In this document: piece after piece, positions 1 through 9,590 of the stretch
Numbering within the stretch: the stretch's first letter is position 1
Layout of the letters: each line of letters opens with the position of its first letter
From: JBDIVL01 sp039794405
GTDB taxonomy: Bacteria; Planctomycetota; Brocadiia; Brocadiales; Brocadiaceae
DNA length: 64,000 nucleotides
Assembly (NCBI GenBank): GCA_039794405.1
Contig: JBDIVL010000019.1
Location: 8,168-72,167, forward strand
Direction of reading: 5' to 3'
The notes under the pieces: model-generated
The model's input: only the letters and a program-made list of their open reading frames with translations
Told to the model about the DNA's origin: nothing
The model's database searches: none
Made by a program: the position numbers and the translations under genes

Positions 1-196
1 GTTGAAACCCATCTAATATGGGTAAGTTTACATCAAGAATGACAAAATCGAAACGGGAATTTCTAAGATGTTTTAGTGCAGTATCCCCATCGGCTATAGT
101 AATTATATTTGAAAAACCGTTTTTCCCCAAATAATCAGCGATATTCCCATACTTTTCTAATCTGTTTGCTGCAAATAATATTTTTGTGTTCGCCAT
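1..196 (-). CDS. Response regulator receiver domain, N-terminal part (cut by window edge)
   Basis: Reading the minus strand from the ATG at 196 gives about 65 residues of a CheY-like receiver that runs off the window. The beta-3 end reads VILDVNLP, which places the phospho-acceptor Asp, and the following LDGF is typical of the fold. The start follows a GGAG about nine bases upstream. Odd point: the beta-1 end reads ILFAANR, where receivers normally carry two acidic residues (VVDDE) that bind Mg2+, so phosphorylation may be impaired or absent. The output domain lies outside the window. The domain assignment is strong; the function is unknown. Confidence 0.75.
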   Translation of the reverse strand, partial: MANTKILFAANRLEKYGNIADYLGKNGFSNIITIADGDTALKHLRNSRFDFVILDVNLPILDGFQ

Positions 197-491
197 ATAG
201 TATCACTCCGTAAAATATCTTTTCCTGCGAGTTTTTAACCTCATCTTTATTTCCTTCTTGTGAAGGAGGAGAAAGAGTGGTAGTCATCTTTGGCTGCAAA
301 TCCGCTGTGCTATTATATCCGTCCAATGAGACCCAACATAATTTTTCCACAACAATGCACAGAGAATCTAGGGCTTGATACAATTGTGAAAACGATGTCC
401 GTTGTTCGTTACCCGTTCTTCGTAATCTGGAAACAGACAACGCACGAACCTCATAATAAAAATCGTAAACGTTTTTACGATTTTCCACCGT

Positions 492-535
492 GATTGGCGC
501 CGGTATGTGAAATGTGTCAAACATTCGGTTCAATC
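492..535 (+). repeat. Truncated copy (A) of dispersed GGTTCAATC repeat
   Basis: These 44 bases run from GATTGGCGCCGG to the closing GGTTCAATC and match the right half of the fuller copies at 18815-18927 and 43238-43352. The left hairpin and the closing half of the right hairpin are missing. Confidence 0.6.
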
Positions 536-975
536 AAGGAAAGAATTTAGATTTTCAAGTAAAGTGCCCGGTATCATATTGTTTAGGTGTTAGAAAAGCA
601 ATATAAAACTGCTACAGGATTATAAGGGTCATCCTTGACTTTAGTATTAATAAATAATTTAAATATTATAATAAATATTTTTATTAATGTGCCGATAATA
701 TTATAGTTAACATGTTTTTTGGTTATAAGTTAGCAAAAATCAAGAAAAAAATGCTTTATAAACCAAATTTTATATACTATAATCAGAAACCTTTTATTTG
801 ATGAAGATTATTGTTGTTAGTTGTTAATAATAGCTGATGTCCTCTTTCATGAATGATAATACAGGGAGTTTATTGTGAACTTGCAATGGTAAGCATTTAG
901 TAATGCATTATATCTGTATCTTTTACAGAATCCAATATTGAAGTTTTCCTCTTTTTGGCAATGATGGTTTTTTTA

Positions 976-993
976 CCAACGTTTTAGCGTTGG
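976..993 (+). terminator. Hairpin in front of the chemoreceptor gene
   Basis: CCAACG, a six-base loop, then CGTTGG, followed by an A/T-rich run ATTATTATTTT. It resembles a weak intrinsic terminator or attenuator. No plus-strand gene precedes it inside the window, so its role is uncertain. Confidence 0.35.
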
Positions 994-1062
994 ATTATTA
1001 TTTTATCATTGTATACAAGGGTAAAGAATTTTATCTCTAGAAAAATTAATGGGAGGAAAAAA

Positions 1063-3204
1063 ATGAAAATTACCCTTAATGTAAAGATACTCATGCTATT
1101 TATCGTTGCAGGTTTATTGCCTTTAATTGTTAGTAGTTTTCTCAGTTACAATGTTGCCAATAAGTCCCTTCGTGAGCAAACCTTTCAGCATTTGACCTCC
1201 GTAAGAGATATAAAAAAGAGGCAGATAGAAGGATACTTTGAAAAAATAAGTTCTCAAGTCTCTGCATTAGCAAGTGTTCCTACTATCTCTGAGGCTATAA
1301 AAGATTTGAAGGGTGCACTTCGTGAGTTAAGTCCGGAAAAGGCACATGAACTTTATGTCATAAAAAATCCTTATATAAAAGAAAAAAGAACTGCCGAATA
1401 TCTCAATGCGCTCGATGGAAGCGGGTATAGTAATTTACACGCAGAATTTCATCCTTTTTTTAAAAATTTATTAGAGAAGAGCGGCTTTTACGATATCTTT
1501 TTAATTGATTCTGAAACAGGCGATGTGTTGTATACAGTATGTAAAGAATCCGACTTTGCTTCAAATCTCGTTGTAGGCCCATATGCAAATTCAAATCTTG
1601 CCAAACTTTACAAGGAAGTTAACAACAGTGTTGAACCTGGTTTTGTAAAGATTGTTGACTTCGAACCGTATGCACCTTCTGATTTTGCACCGGCCGCATT
1701 TATAGCAGCGCCAGTTAACGATGGATTTAATAAAGTAGGCGTGCTGGCACTTCAGATACCGATCGATCAAATCAATCACATTATGACAGAAAGGACTGGA
1801 CTGGGGGAAACAGGTGAAACATATATTGTTGGGCATGATATGTATATGAGATCCGATTCCAGGTTTTCGGAGAAAAGGACGCTCCTGGTGAACCAGATAA
1901 AGACCGAAGCCGTTACTGATGCCTTATCAGGTAGAAGTGATTGTAAAGAAGTACAGGATTACCGGGGTTCGACCGTATTAAGTTCCTATGCACTTTTAGG
2001 GATGAATGATTTGAAATGGGCAATAATAGCTGAGATTGACAAGAATGAGGCGTTTGCACCGGCCATTGCATTAAAGAAGATAAATTTTGCTATTGGTCTC
2101 GGGGCCGTTGGGTTTGTCGTAGGACTTGGGTTTGTGGTGCTCAGAATTACCAATAAAATATCCAGTCTCTTTAAGAAACTGCTTGCCGAGCTTACGGAGA
2201 GCTCTTCGCAGATTGCTTCTGCAGCCGGGCAAATCTCAGGATCGAGTCAAAGCCTGGCAGAGGGTACCAGTGAACAGGCTGCTTCAATTGAACAGACATC
2301 TTCGTCGATGGAAGAGATTTCTTCCATGGTCAAACAAAATGCCGATAATGCCAGGGAAACTGCCGGTCTAGCAAATCTCTGTAATACATCAGCCGAGGAA
2401 GGGGATCGTGCTATGGGGATGCTTGATACTGCGATGTGTGAAATTAGTGATACCAGCAAAAAGATTGCAAATATTATTAAGGTAATTGACGAAATTGCAT
2501 TTCAAACCAATTTATTGGCATTGAATGCAGCAGTAGAAGCAGCCAGGGCTGGTGAACATGGCAGAGGATTTGCCGTTGTTGCAGAAGAGGTGCGGAATCT
2601 TGCCAGACGAAGTGCAAGTGCGGCAAAGGAGACAGCCCAGCTTATTGGAGATAATGTGAAAAAGGTAGGGAATGGTGCTGAACTGACGAAAAAGGTAGAA
2701 GTTACCCTAAAGGAAATTGTGGCAAATGTGAGAAAGGTGACTAATCTGGTAAATGAGATATCCAGTGCATCACAAGAGCAGTCACAAGGTGTTGAACAGA
2801 TCGGCAAAGCTATAAACCAAATGGATCAAGTAGTACAGCAAAATGCTGCAAATGCAGAAGAGGCTGCCGCAGCCAGTGAGGAGTTATCTGCACAAGCGAA
2901 TTGTTTGCTCGCACTTGTAGAAAAAATTGCCGCTGAGGTTGGAAATAAAAAAGAAGAGGGGGGAGAAGATACTACCGTGGTTACAGGAGATCAACCGGAA
3001 ATAGGGAAAATGATATATACAGCAAAAAGAACTGGCAAAAAGGGATCAAATGGTTCATATCGTGAACATACCACCCACGATAAAAGAGATGAAATCGGGA
3101 ACGGAAATATACAGAAATCTCAGAAGTATGGTAAAAGACATACTTCTGAGTCAAACTTAGGCGAGGTTTTTCCAATGGATAAGGATGTTTTTAGTGATTT
3201 TTGA
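1063..3204 (+). CDS. Methyl-accepting chemotaxis protein
   Basis: A 713-residue transmembrane chemoreceptor that passes ligand signals to CheA/CheW. Residues about 5-28 form the first membrane helix. A periplasmic sensor of roughly 300 residues (Cache-like by size and layout) follows, then a second membrane helix at about 345-370. The signalling part holds the highly conserved hairpin tip with EIAFQTNLLALNAAVEAAR and GRGFAVVAEEVRNLA. I see no clear HAMP domain; the helix runs almost directly into the coiled coil. The start was set at the ATG behind GGGAGG (1051-1056); a TTG 54 bases upstream lacks such a site. The C-terminal 90 residues are polar and low in structure, with no obvious CheR pentapeptide. 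No che genes are nearby. Confidence 0.92.
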   Translation: MKITLNVKILMLFIVAGLLPLIVSSFLSYNVANKSLREQTFQHLTSVRDIKKRQIEGYFEKISSQVSALASVPTISEAIKDLKGALRELSPEKAHELYVIKNPYIKEKRTAEYLNALDGSGYSNLHAEFHPFFKNLLEKSGFYDIFLIDSETGDVLYTVCKESDFASNLVVGPYANSNLAKLYKEVNNSVEPGFVKIVDFEPYAPSDFAPAAFIAAPVNDGFNKVGVLALQIPIDQINHIMTERTGLGETGETYIVGHDMYMRSDSRFSEKRTLLVNQIKTEAVTDALSGRSDCKEVQDYRGSTVLSSYALLGMNDLKWAIIAEIDKNEAFAPAIALKKINFAIGLGAVGFVVGLGFVVLRITNKISSLFKKLLAELTESSSQIASAAGQISGSSQSLAEGTSEQAASIEQTSSSMEEISSMVKQNADNARETAGLANLCNTSAEEGDRAMGMLDTAMCEISDTSKKIANIIKVIDEIAFQTNLLALNAAVEAARAGEHGRGFAVVAEEVRNLARRSASAAKETAQLIGDNVKKVGNGAELTKKVEVTLKEIVANVRKVTNLVNEISSASQEQSQGVEQIGKAINQMDQVVQQNAANAEEAAAASEELSAQANCLLALVEKIAAEVGNKKEEGGEDTTVVTGDQPEIGKMIYTAKRTGKKGSNGSYREHTTHDKRDEIGNGNIQKSQKYGKRHTSESNLGEVFPMDKDVFSDF

Positions 3205-3211
3205 TAAGACG

Positions 3212-3275
3212 TATATTGAGGGTCAGTTGAGGTATTGATTTCCTCCCTTATCATACCTTAAAGACCCTCAATATA
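3212..3275. terminator. Bidirectional terminator between convergent genes
   Basis: A 13-base arm, TATATTGAGGGTC, is repeated as its exact complement GACCCTCAATATA 38 bases later, with an inner GAGGTAT/ATACCTT pair. It lies between the convergent ends of the chemoreceptor and VWA genes and can serve both strands. Trailing T-runs are weak. Confidence 0.7.
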
Positions 3276-3309
3276 TTTCAGGTTTAACGCAAATTCTTAT
3301 TCGATCAAG

Positions 3310-4320
3310 TTACAGGACGAAAAATAACGCAAGCAATGCGAGCGCACCACCGAGAAAATACTGTGAGACGTCTTTCACAATAGTTTTCTTTTTAATTCCG
3401 ATAATATTTTTATGTTTTTCAATAACCTTTTCAAAGATGCGTTTCAGTTCATCACCAGTTGCATCATGTTGATAGGTACCACCCACTATTTCAGCAACTT
3501 CGTTTAAAAAGAGAGGATTAGGTTTGGTATAAATAATTTCTCCGTCTTCTGTAACTTCATAACTTGTTATATTCCCTTCTTTATCTCTCTTCGGTATTGT
3601 AGATGCCTTATTAGGATCTCCGATTCCAATGATATATGTAGCAATATCTTTCCTTTCAAGCAGCAACTTTACTGCTTCTGCAACCTGACTCCGAGTAACG
3701 ATCTGCTCTTCGCCATCGGTAAGGAAGATTATTATCTTCTTTGTATTTTCTTTGCTGAACGTATCCATGGTCAGGATAAGTGCATTACCGATATTTGTAC
3801 CATATGGCACAAAACGCACATAGCTTTCATTAACCATATTGAGTATACGCAAGAAGACCCTCTCGTAATCGTTTGTTGGGTAAGGTAAGAGTGAAAACGC
3901 CCTTGCTGCAAACACTACCAAACCAACACGGTCTCCATCCAATCCTTGAACGAGATTTGATATTTCCATCTTTGCACGTTGTAAGCGATTGGGTTTTACA
4001 TCTTCCGCAAGCATACTGATCGAAACGTCGAGTACAAAAACAATTTCTAATCCTTCTTTTTCATAATAGTCTTGCGTTGTTTGCCACTTGGGTTGTAAGA
4101 GTACAAGTCCAAGGGTACAACAGGCGACACTGATGCTGATGCTTTTTAAGAGGTTTCGATGCAATTTAGGGATTTTACTAAACCTATTGATAAGTGCTTT
4201 TTGTCCAAATGCCCTTAACCAGGTTTCCTTCCTCCGGTAAAGGAATACATACAAAATGAGGATGAGAGATGAAAGGGTGTAAACAAGAATTTTATATTCT
4301 TCGTAATTGAAAAATAGCAT
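3310..4320 (-). CDS. VWA-domain membrane protein, BatB type
   Basis: A 336-residue protein with a short N-terminal membrane helix pair (about 10-30 and 60-80), a von Willebrand factor A domain (about 90-300) and a C-terminal membrane helix. The metal-dependent adhesion site is intact: DVSISM (DxSxS), a conserved Thr in the YGTNIG loop, and LTDGEE. This is the layout of BatB in MoxR/Bat operons, where membrane-anchored VWA proteins are thought to assemble on an inner-membrane complex with the MoxR ATPase. It is the last gene of the operon that begins at 9590. The exact role of Bat proteins is not settled. Confidence 0.85.
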   Translation of the reverse strand: MLFFNYEEYKILVYTLSSLILILYVFLYRRKETWLRAFGQKALINRFSKIPKLHRNLLKSISISVACCTLGLVLLQPKWQTTQDYYEKEGLEIVFVLDVSISMLAEDVKPNRLQRAKMEISNLVQGLDGDRVGLVVFAARAFSLLPYPTNDYERVFLRILNMVNESYVRFVPYGTNIGNALILTMDTFSKENTKKIIIFLTDGEEQIVTRSQVAEAVKLLLERKDIATYIIGIGDPNKASTIPKRDKEGNITSYEVTEDGEIIYTKPNPLFLNEVAEIVGGTYQHDATGDELKRIFEKVIEKHKNIIGIKKKTIVKDVSQYFLGGALALLALFFVL

Positions 4321-4541
4321 GGAATACCTTATTTGAAATTTAAGATTTGGAATTCAAGTTTGAGAAACCTTAATCTGTATTATCGTGACAATTCAGTTCA
4401 GCATCAAGGCGCAGAGGACGCAAATAAAGGAAGTACATAAGAAGCTAGAAATTTGAGAGGCTAGAATTTGAAGTCAACTTCTATCTTCTGGTATCTTTGA
4501 GCCTTTGCGGTGAATTATATACAAATTACCCAGGTCGCAGG

Positions 4542-5126
4542 TTACCATCGTATCTTTTGCTCTCCGCTGTATCTGTATTTTGTGCCCCAGGGAATGAGTT
4601 TCAATGCCTCAATCCTGTCTTCTCGCTCTTGTTGCTCTGGACTGAACATGGTATTAAACTGCTGCTCACCTAATCGCATCCTTTCCAGGTTTTTCTTTGC
4701 CTGGAAATCGTTGGTATCAATCTTCAATACCTCTGCATATTGCATGGCAGCAGTAGAGAAATCCATGTCGGTTGCAATAAGGTTTGCGTTATTATAAATT
4801 GCCCTTGCTTTTAATACAGGATCCTTTGTTTCCATAGCCTTTCGGTATTCAATACTTGCTTTCTTTCCGTTTTCCTGGAGTGTATACAGTACACCTTTGT
4901 TATATGATATCACAGGGTCTTCTTTCTCTACTTTTTCTAAAACTTTTATCATGGGAGAATTTTGTAGATGCTGAATAGTGCTTAAGGCATCTAGGTACTT
5001 TCCCATTTTGATTTTTTCGTCTAGTTGTACTAGAGTGCGGTATTTTTTGTAATGTACATAGCCGTAAAGTACAAGGACAAAAGAGACGATAAGAAGGAAT
5101 ATTTGTATCAGACCCTTTTTAGACAT
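4542..5126 (-). CDS. TPR-containing membrane-anchored protein, BatC-like
   Basis: A 194-residue protein with an N-terminal membrane anchor (about 7-25, IFLLIVSFVLVLYGY) and two or three tetratricopeptide-like helical pairs between about 70 and 150. Recognisable pieces include DPVISYNKGVLYTLQENGK and TAAMQYAEVLKIDTNDFQAKKNL. Its place between two VWA genes matches BatC (TPR protein) of aerotolerance-type operons, although here it sits between the two VWA genes rather than after them. Non-coding stretches of about 220-230 bases flank it on both sides, unusually loose for this operon. Confidence 0.75.
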   Translation of the reverse strand: MSKKGLIQIFLLIVSFVLVLYGYVHYKKYRTLVQLDEKIKMGKYLDALSTIQHLQNSPMIKVLEKVEKEDPVISYNKGVLYTLQENGKKASIEYRKAMETKDPVLKARAIYNNANLIATDMDFSTAAMQYAEVLKIDTNDFQAKKNLERMRLGEQQFNTMFSPEQQEREDRIEALKLIPWGTKYRYSGEQKIRW

Positions 5127-5229
5127 AGTTTTCTCCTGTTATGATGATTATCCTATAAAAATTTTTTCTTTTGCAATTGTTTGAATTGCAAAGGTGTAAG
5201 GTACCCGGGGGCTCAACACAAACGTGTAA

Positions 5230-5345
5230 GTGTATCCGTTGCACATTCTTTTTGTCTTCACGGTATTATTCGTTACTCGTTGTCCGTGGTCTATGAGACG
5301 GAGACCGGGCAACGGAAAACGGACAATGATACGAACACTTTGACT
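5230..5345. repeat. Inverted repeat in the gap between TPR and VWA genes
   Basis: Imperfect complementary arms containing TTGTCCGT near 5279 and ACGGACAA near 5320 can fold with an inner CGGAGACCGGG. The surrounding 233 bases carry no convincing gene. It may be a small insertion within the operon. Confidence 0.4.
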
Positions 5346-5359
5346 GCGGCTCTCCTGCG

Positions 5360-6379
5360 CTACGGAATTCGTATCCAAATATTTTCAATGAAAATAGAAA
5401 GGAAAAGAAAGAACAGCCCGGCAATTGTAGGATAGATAAAAAGGTCCTTCTTTTTCGAAATATTCTCTACAACGATCTTGTCCTTTTCGATCTTATCTAT
5501 CTCATCGTAAAAATCAGCAACCTCTTCGAAATTCTCAGCATGGAAATATCTTCCTCCTGTTGATTCAACGGCTTCTTGTAATTCCCTGATATGTTGGGCG
5601 GCAACCTCAGGGTCAACACCGGTAACATCAGATGCCTTGACTGCTACCACATACGCCCTTATCCCCATTCTCTTCAACAGGCGTAAGGGTCTGTCAGGAG
5701 AAATGCCAATATTATATATCCCGTCCGTAAACAGAACGATCAGTTTGTTTCTGAGCACATTTCTTCTTTCCATTTCTTTAATAAAAGAAATCGCATAATT
5801 GTCAAGATATTCTTTATTAATGCTGTCTCTTAAATCTTTAACCGTAAACTGCTTTCCCATTTCTTCCTCAAATAGAGCAGCAAGAGAAGTAAAAAGTCCC
5901 TCTCCTATAGAGGTCTGATAACCTACCTGAGAGGCCTGTATACGGTCTAAAGATTTTTCAAGTAATTGGGTTTCCATCGTAGGCATAACAATGAGGGCTG
6001 CATCAGTGCCAAAGATTGTAATACCTAAAAGGTCATTTGGGCGTTTCTTGATAAAATTCCCAACAATTTTTTTTATAGTTTCGATGGCTGTTCCTGTCAT
6101 GCTAAAGGAGGTATCTATAGAAAGGATAATCTCGCGTCCACGTAGATGTGTCTCTTCTTTATAATATTTTGTCTGTGGATGTGAGATTGCCGCGATTAAA
6201 AAGAATATCGAAGTAAAAAATAGAGGTTTGAACAAGTGGCCTATAGTCTTTTTGAAACCTTCTGGTTCCTTGGTATGATAGAGACTTGAGTACCCGATAA
6301 ATTTCTTTTCCTTCCAAAAGAAGTATAGCAGACCAAAAGGGATAAAGAGCAAAAGTAACCAGGGGTTTGCAATAGTCAT
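5360..6379 (-). CDS. VWA-domain membrane protein, BatA type
   Basis: A 339-residue protein that starts with the BatA-type anchor (NPWLLLLFIPFGLLYFF), has a second membrane helix at about 50-68, a VWA domain (about 85-300) and a C-terminal helix. The metal site reads DTSFSM with LFTDG later; the central Thr sits in YQTSIGEG. It lies 19 bases downstream of the BatD-like gene and belongs to the same minus-strand operon. Compared with the other VWA protein at 3310-4320 it has a longer insertion around residues 170-210. Family membership is clear; the biological role is inferred only from synteny. Confidence 0.87.
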   Translation of the reverse strand: MTIANPWLLLLFIPFGLLYFFWKEKKFIGYSSLYHTKEPEGFKKTIGHLFKPLFFTSIFFLIAAISHPQTKYYKEETHLRGREIILSIDTSFSMTGTAIETIKKIVGNFIKKRPNDLLGITIFGTDAALIVMPTMETQLLEKSLDRIQASQVGYQTSIGEGLFTSLAALFEEEMGKQFTVKDLRDSINKEYLDNYAISFIKEMERRNVLRNKLIVLFTDGIYNIGISPDRPLRLLKRMGIRAYVVAVKASDVTGVDPEVAAQHIRELQEAVESTGGRYFHAENFEEVADFYDEIDKIEKDKIVVENISKKKDLFIYPTIAGLFFLFLSIFIENIWIRIP

Positions 6380-6398
6380 GTATCGATACCTGCGCCTA

Positions 6399-7723
6399 CT
6401 ATGTTCGCAATTTGAAATTTGTTTGTGCCATAATTTCTTCTATTCCTTGCATCATTTTGTTTGCCGTTTCTTTATCGATATGTTTTCCAAAGATAAGGGC
6501 ATCAAGTTGTTTTAACACGGTTTGAATTGTGGTATAAGTTTCTTCCGGTAATTGTTTTTTTGTATCATTAGCCAGAAAACCTGATGTTGTTATTGATTGT
6601 GCCGTTTCACTTGAAAGACCAATAAGTGTGCCGATATAGATCCTTAATGCTTTATCAATGTTATAGATGTGATTTTGATCTATAGCACTCTCGTTGGTAA
6701 ACTGGAATTGTGCCATGGCATTTTTTAATCTCTCAAGGGCAATTTGAGGTGTTTCATGTATAGGTTTCGGTGCAATTGATAAGGACCTTTTTGTTGCAGA
6801 CCTCATGACTGTTACACAAAAAGTCAGGAATAAAACAATACCTAACCCTATCGGTAGATATCCATGCATAAGAATATATCTTTTGGGATAATAGAGAGGT
6901 CCCTTAATTCCTTCCAGAGGTACGTCTACTGCTTTTAAAAGACTGTTTATGATAATGGGAATGGGGATTGTTTTTACTTCTTGTGTTTCAATTGATGTTC
7001 TATCAGTCTTTGCACTATTGGGTTGTGATCCTTCATAATAGGTAATTATCTGTGCAGGGATTTCAGGTGTCTTTTTTTTCCCTCCTAGTTCATATAAAGA
7101 AAGGGTGTAGTTTATGGAGATTTTTTCAATATTTCCTTCTTTTTGCTTAACGATATCCTTCTTTAAGACATCGAAGGGGGAAAAACTAAGCTTTTCAATA
7201 TTTTCCCATAGTAATTTTACCTTCTTTTCGTGTCGTATTGTAAGGGTGTAGTTGATGTGGTCACCAATGGTGATCACATCTTTATCTACCTTTCCTTCAA
7301 CGAAGATAGGTACCTTTTTAACTGTAATGGGAGAAGATACGGTACTGCCTTCGGCTTTATCAACTTCATTTCTGTACGGAAGAGAAAGAGAAGGAATAGA
7401 ATAAATACCGTCTTTGATATCAGGAGGTAAAGAAAGTGCATAGGTAATGACGATATAATCATGTTCGTTATCAAAAATTTGGCGTTCTCCTATTGTTACG
7501 CCTTCAATCGTGAATGGATGGAGATTGATCTTATCTAATCCCTCCAGATTAACCGATAATCATCAATAAATGTCCAAATCTCAAGCGGCTTATCTGTTAA
7601 TACTGGTCCCTGTTCTGTTTCTGTTGACTCTTGCGTTTGAGGCAGTTCTTGTGCATGCAAAAAAGTAAAATGGGTGCTAAAAAAAATTGAGCAGATGTAT
7701 AAACTAATTAGAATATATCTCAT
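6399..7723 (-). CDS. BatD-like secreted/membrane protein, reading frame interrupted
   Basis: The N-terminal 62 codons (7723-7535) encode a signal peptide (about 1-24, ending LHAQ) and stop at a TAG. From about 7557 onward a second frame is open, without any start codon until a GTG at 7277, and continues to 6399. Joined, the product has a signal peptide, two beta-rich segments (one containing TIEGVTIGERQIF, the other DVITIGDHINYTLTI, as in BatD repeats), a membrane helix (YLPIGLGIVLFLTFCVTVM) and a cytoplasmic helical domain. The switch needs one base missing between 7535 and 7557 and no slippery heptamer is visible. A 4-base ATGA overlap links it to the DUF58 gene upstream. Either a sequencing error or a recent mutation. 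Confidence 0.7.
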
Positions 7724-8574
7724 CGTCTCCTTCTTCCCCCTCTTCTGGCGCGTTTTTCAAAAAATTCCGAGATTTTTTTTATCCATATTTCTTCATTTTC
7801 TTCCGTAGATAATGTAAGGTAATCTATATTCAATTTTCTAAACAGGGTTAAATAATGTTTTGGTTTTTCCAGAGTTGTTGAAATATCAAGGAGTCTCGTT
7901 ATACCTGTTTCTATATCACGGGCGGTAAAAAAGCCCCTTGTATTTGGTAAGTTTGTTTCTGCCCTGTCCGAAATAATGATAGGGATTACTTCGTGTAAAT
8001 ACGATAGTGTTTTCAGTGACTGTTCATAATTGTAAGGTGCTAAAAAATCTGAGAGGATGAATATGAGGGCTGGGGAAGAAGCTTTTTCATTTAAAAACCT
8101 AAATGCGCAATTTAGGTCAGTATAATCACTTGATGGTGTTTCAAGTAAGACATTTTTTATATTTTTTAAGGCTTCTTTCTTGCCGGCTTTTGGTTTGATG
8201 TAGTTTTCTATGTTGTGGGTAAATGTAACAAAACCTATTTCATTACCGGTTTCTGAGGCAGCATAGACAATGATTGAGAGGATAGCTAATTGAACATCTT
8301 CCTTTGTATTTATAAAAGAACCAAATTTTCCGGACCGGCTTTTATCAACGAGAAAGAAGATAGTTACACGTTTATCTACCAGTTTTACGCGTACATGAAG
8401 CCTTCCTGTCCTTGCAGTTGTCTTCCAGTCTATGGATCGAAAATCGTCTCCAGGCTGGTATTGCCGAAGTTCATCCAATTCTAATCCATGTGGTGCATTC
8501 AGATAACTGGAAAATATTCCATTAAAGAGATTTCCGATTAGCCGTTGTAAATAAAGCCTTATTCTCCTCTTCAT
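7720..8574 (-). CDS. DUF58 domain protein
   Basis: A 284-residue protein with the family signature YQPGDDFRSIDWKTTARTG near residues 40-58, followed by a VWA-like fold in which FFLVDKSRSG takes the place of the metal site motif. DUF58 proteins almost always accompany MoxR ATPases, as here: the ATPase gene ends 5 bases upstream and the BatD-like gene overlaps by 4 bases. No membrane helix is obvious. The C-terminus is Arg-rich (RARRGGRRRR). The biochemical role is unknown. Confidence 0.9.
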   Translation of the reverse strand: MKRRIRLYLQRLIGNLFNGIFSSYLNAPHGLELDELRQYQPGDDFRSIDWKTTARTGRLHVRVKLVDKRVTIFFLVDKSRSGKFGSFINTKEDVQLAILSIIVYAASETGNEIGFVTFTHNIENYIKPKAGKKEALKNIKNVLLETPSSDYTDLNCAFRFLNEKASSPALIFILSDFLAPYNYEQSLKTLSYLHEVIPIIISDRAETNLPNTRGFFTARDIETGITRLLDISTTLEKPKHYLTLFRKLNIDYLTLSTEENEEIWIKKISEFFEKRARRGGRRRR

Positions 8575-8579
8575 CTGAA

Positions 8580-9590
8580 TTAGTCCAATCGTGCGACACG
8601 TTGAAGTATCTTTTTAATGATATCATCAGGATCAATGCCCTGTGATTCTGCTTCATGGGAAAGAATAATTCTATGCCGGAGAACGGGATACGCTATTTTG
8701 TGGATATGTTCTGGTAATATCATATCATCTCCATTTATATAGGCGTATACACGGGATGCCTTTGCTAAAGCAATAGTCGCTCTCGGTGAAGCTCCGTACA
8801 TGATAAGATCTTTTAGCTCACAATTACTCTCTTCAGGTCTTGTTGCCCTTACCAATCGTGTAATATATTTTACAATGGCTGACGTTTCGTGAAGAGGAAA
8901 CCATTCCGTAATTGTATGCCGTAATGAAAGCACCTCTTTTGGGGTTAAAACAACATCTAAAAGGGCATTTTCTTCCCGAATTTGCCTTTCTGTAATTTCC
9001 CTTTCATCTCCATATGTTGGATAACACACTTTTAATTTAAACATGAACCGGTCTATTTCGGCTTCAGGTAATAGGTATGTTCCTGATATTTCAATAGGGT
9101 TTTGTGTTGCCAGTACAAGGAATAGTTTTTCCAAGGGGTAAGATTCTCGGCCAATAGTCACCTGCTTCTCCTGCATTGCCTCAAGGAGCGCACTTTGAAC
9201 CTTTGCGGGTGAACGATTAACTTCATCGGCAAGTAATAAATTGGTAAATACAGGGCCCTTTTGTATTTTACTTTTCTTCGTTTCTGGATCCCATAATTCA
9301 AAGCCTGTAATGTCTCCAGGAATAAGGTCTGGCGTAAATTGTACCCTTTGAAACTTTGCATCTAATACGCGGGCTACGGTTTTTACCGTGATAGTCTTAC
9401 CGAGTCCCGGATAACCTTCCAAGAGAATATGTCCATCTGATAGAAGTGCTATGATGATTCCTTCTACCATTTCCTCTTGTCCAACAATGATTTTTCCTAC
9501 TTCTTTTTTTATTTTTTTTACTTTTTCTTGAATAGATTCCCTGTTAATAAATTCCCTATCATGCACTTCTTTTTTTATGCGTGGTTTCAC
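8580..9590 (-). CDS. MoxR-family AAA+ ATPase
   Basis: A 336-residue AAA+ ATPase and first gene of the Bat-like operon. Walker A reads GYPGLGKT (about 79-86), Walker B LLADEVNRSP, sensor 1 LATQNPIE, and sensor 2 lies in the SPRATIALAKA segment, all as in the MoxR branch. MoxR ATPases are thought to act as chaperones that mature or remodel protein complexes together with VWA partners, two of which are encoded downstream. An extra 40-residue Lys/Glu-rich N-terminus precedes the AAA+ core. The upstream 520 bases are non-coding and shared with the divergent glutamate synthase-like gene. Confidence 0.92.
   Translation of the reverse strand: MKPRIKKEVHDREFINRESIQEKVKKIKKEVGKIIVGQEEMVEGIIIALLSDGHILLEGYPGLGKTITVKTVARVLDAKFQRVQFTPDLIPGDITGFELWDPETKKSKIQKGPVFTNLLLADEVNRSPAKVQSALLEAMQEKQVTIGRESYPLEKLFLVLATQNPIEISGTYLLPEAEIDRFMFKLKVCYPTYGDEREITERQIREENALLDVVLTPKEVLSLRHTITEWFPLHETSAIVKYITRLVRATRPEESNCELKDLIMYGASPRATIALAKASRVYAYINGDDMILPEHIHKIAYPVLRHRIILSHEAESQGIDPDDIIKKILQRVARLD

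Larger units (their letters stand above)
197..1062. other. Intergenic region, AT-rich, with a truncated repeat copy
   Basis: About 870 bases without a convincing gene. The only recognisable content is a partial copy of the dispersed GGTTCAATC repeat at 492-535 and a short hairpin at 976-993. Open frames here overlap the receiver gene or have no homology I can recognise. Confidence 0.6.

Noticed and set aside
135..533. 132-residue minus-strand frame
   Set aside because: It overlaps the receiver gene in another frame, its start lies in a repeat copy, and the sequence is not recognisable as a protein.
1009..1062. N-terminal extension of the chemoreceptor from a TTG
   Set aside because: A strong GGGAGG site precedes the ATG at 1063, and the extension lies just behind a hairpin.
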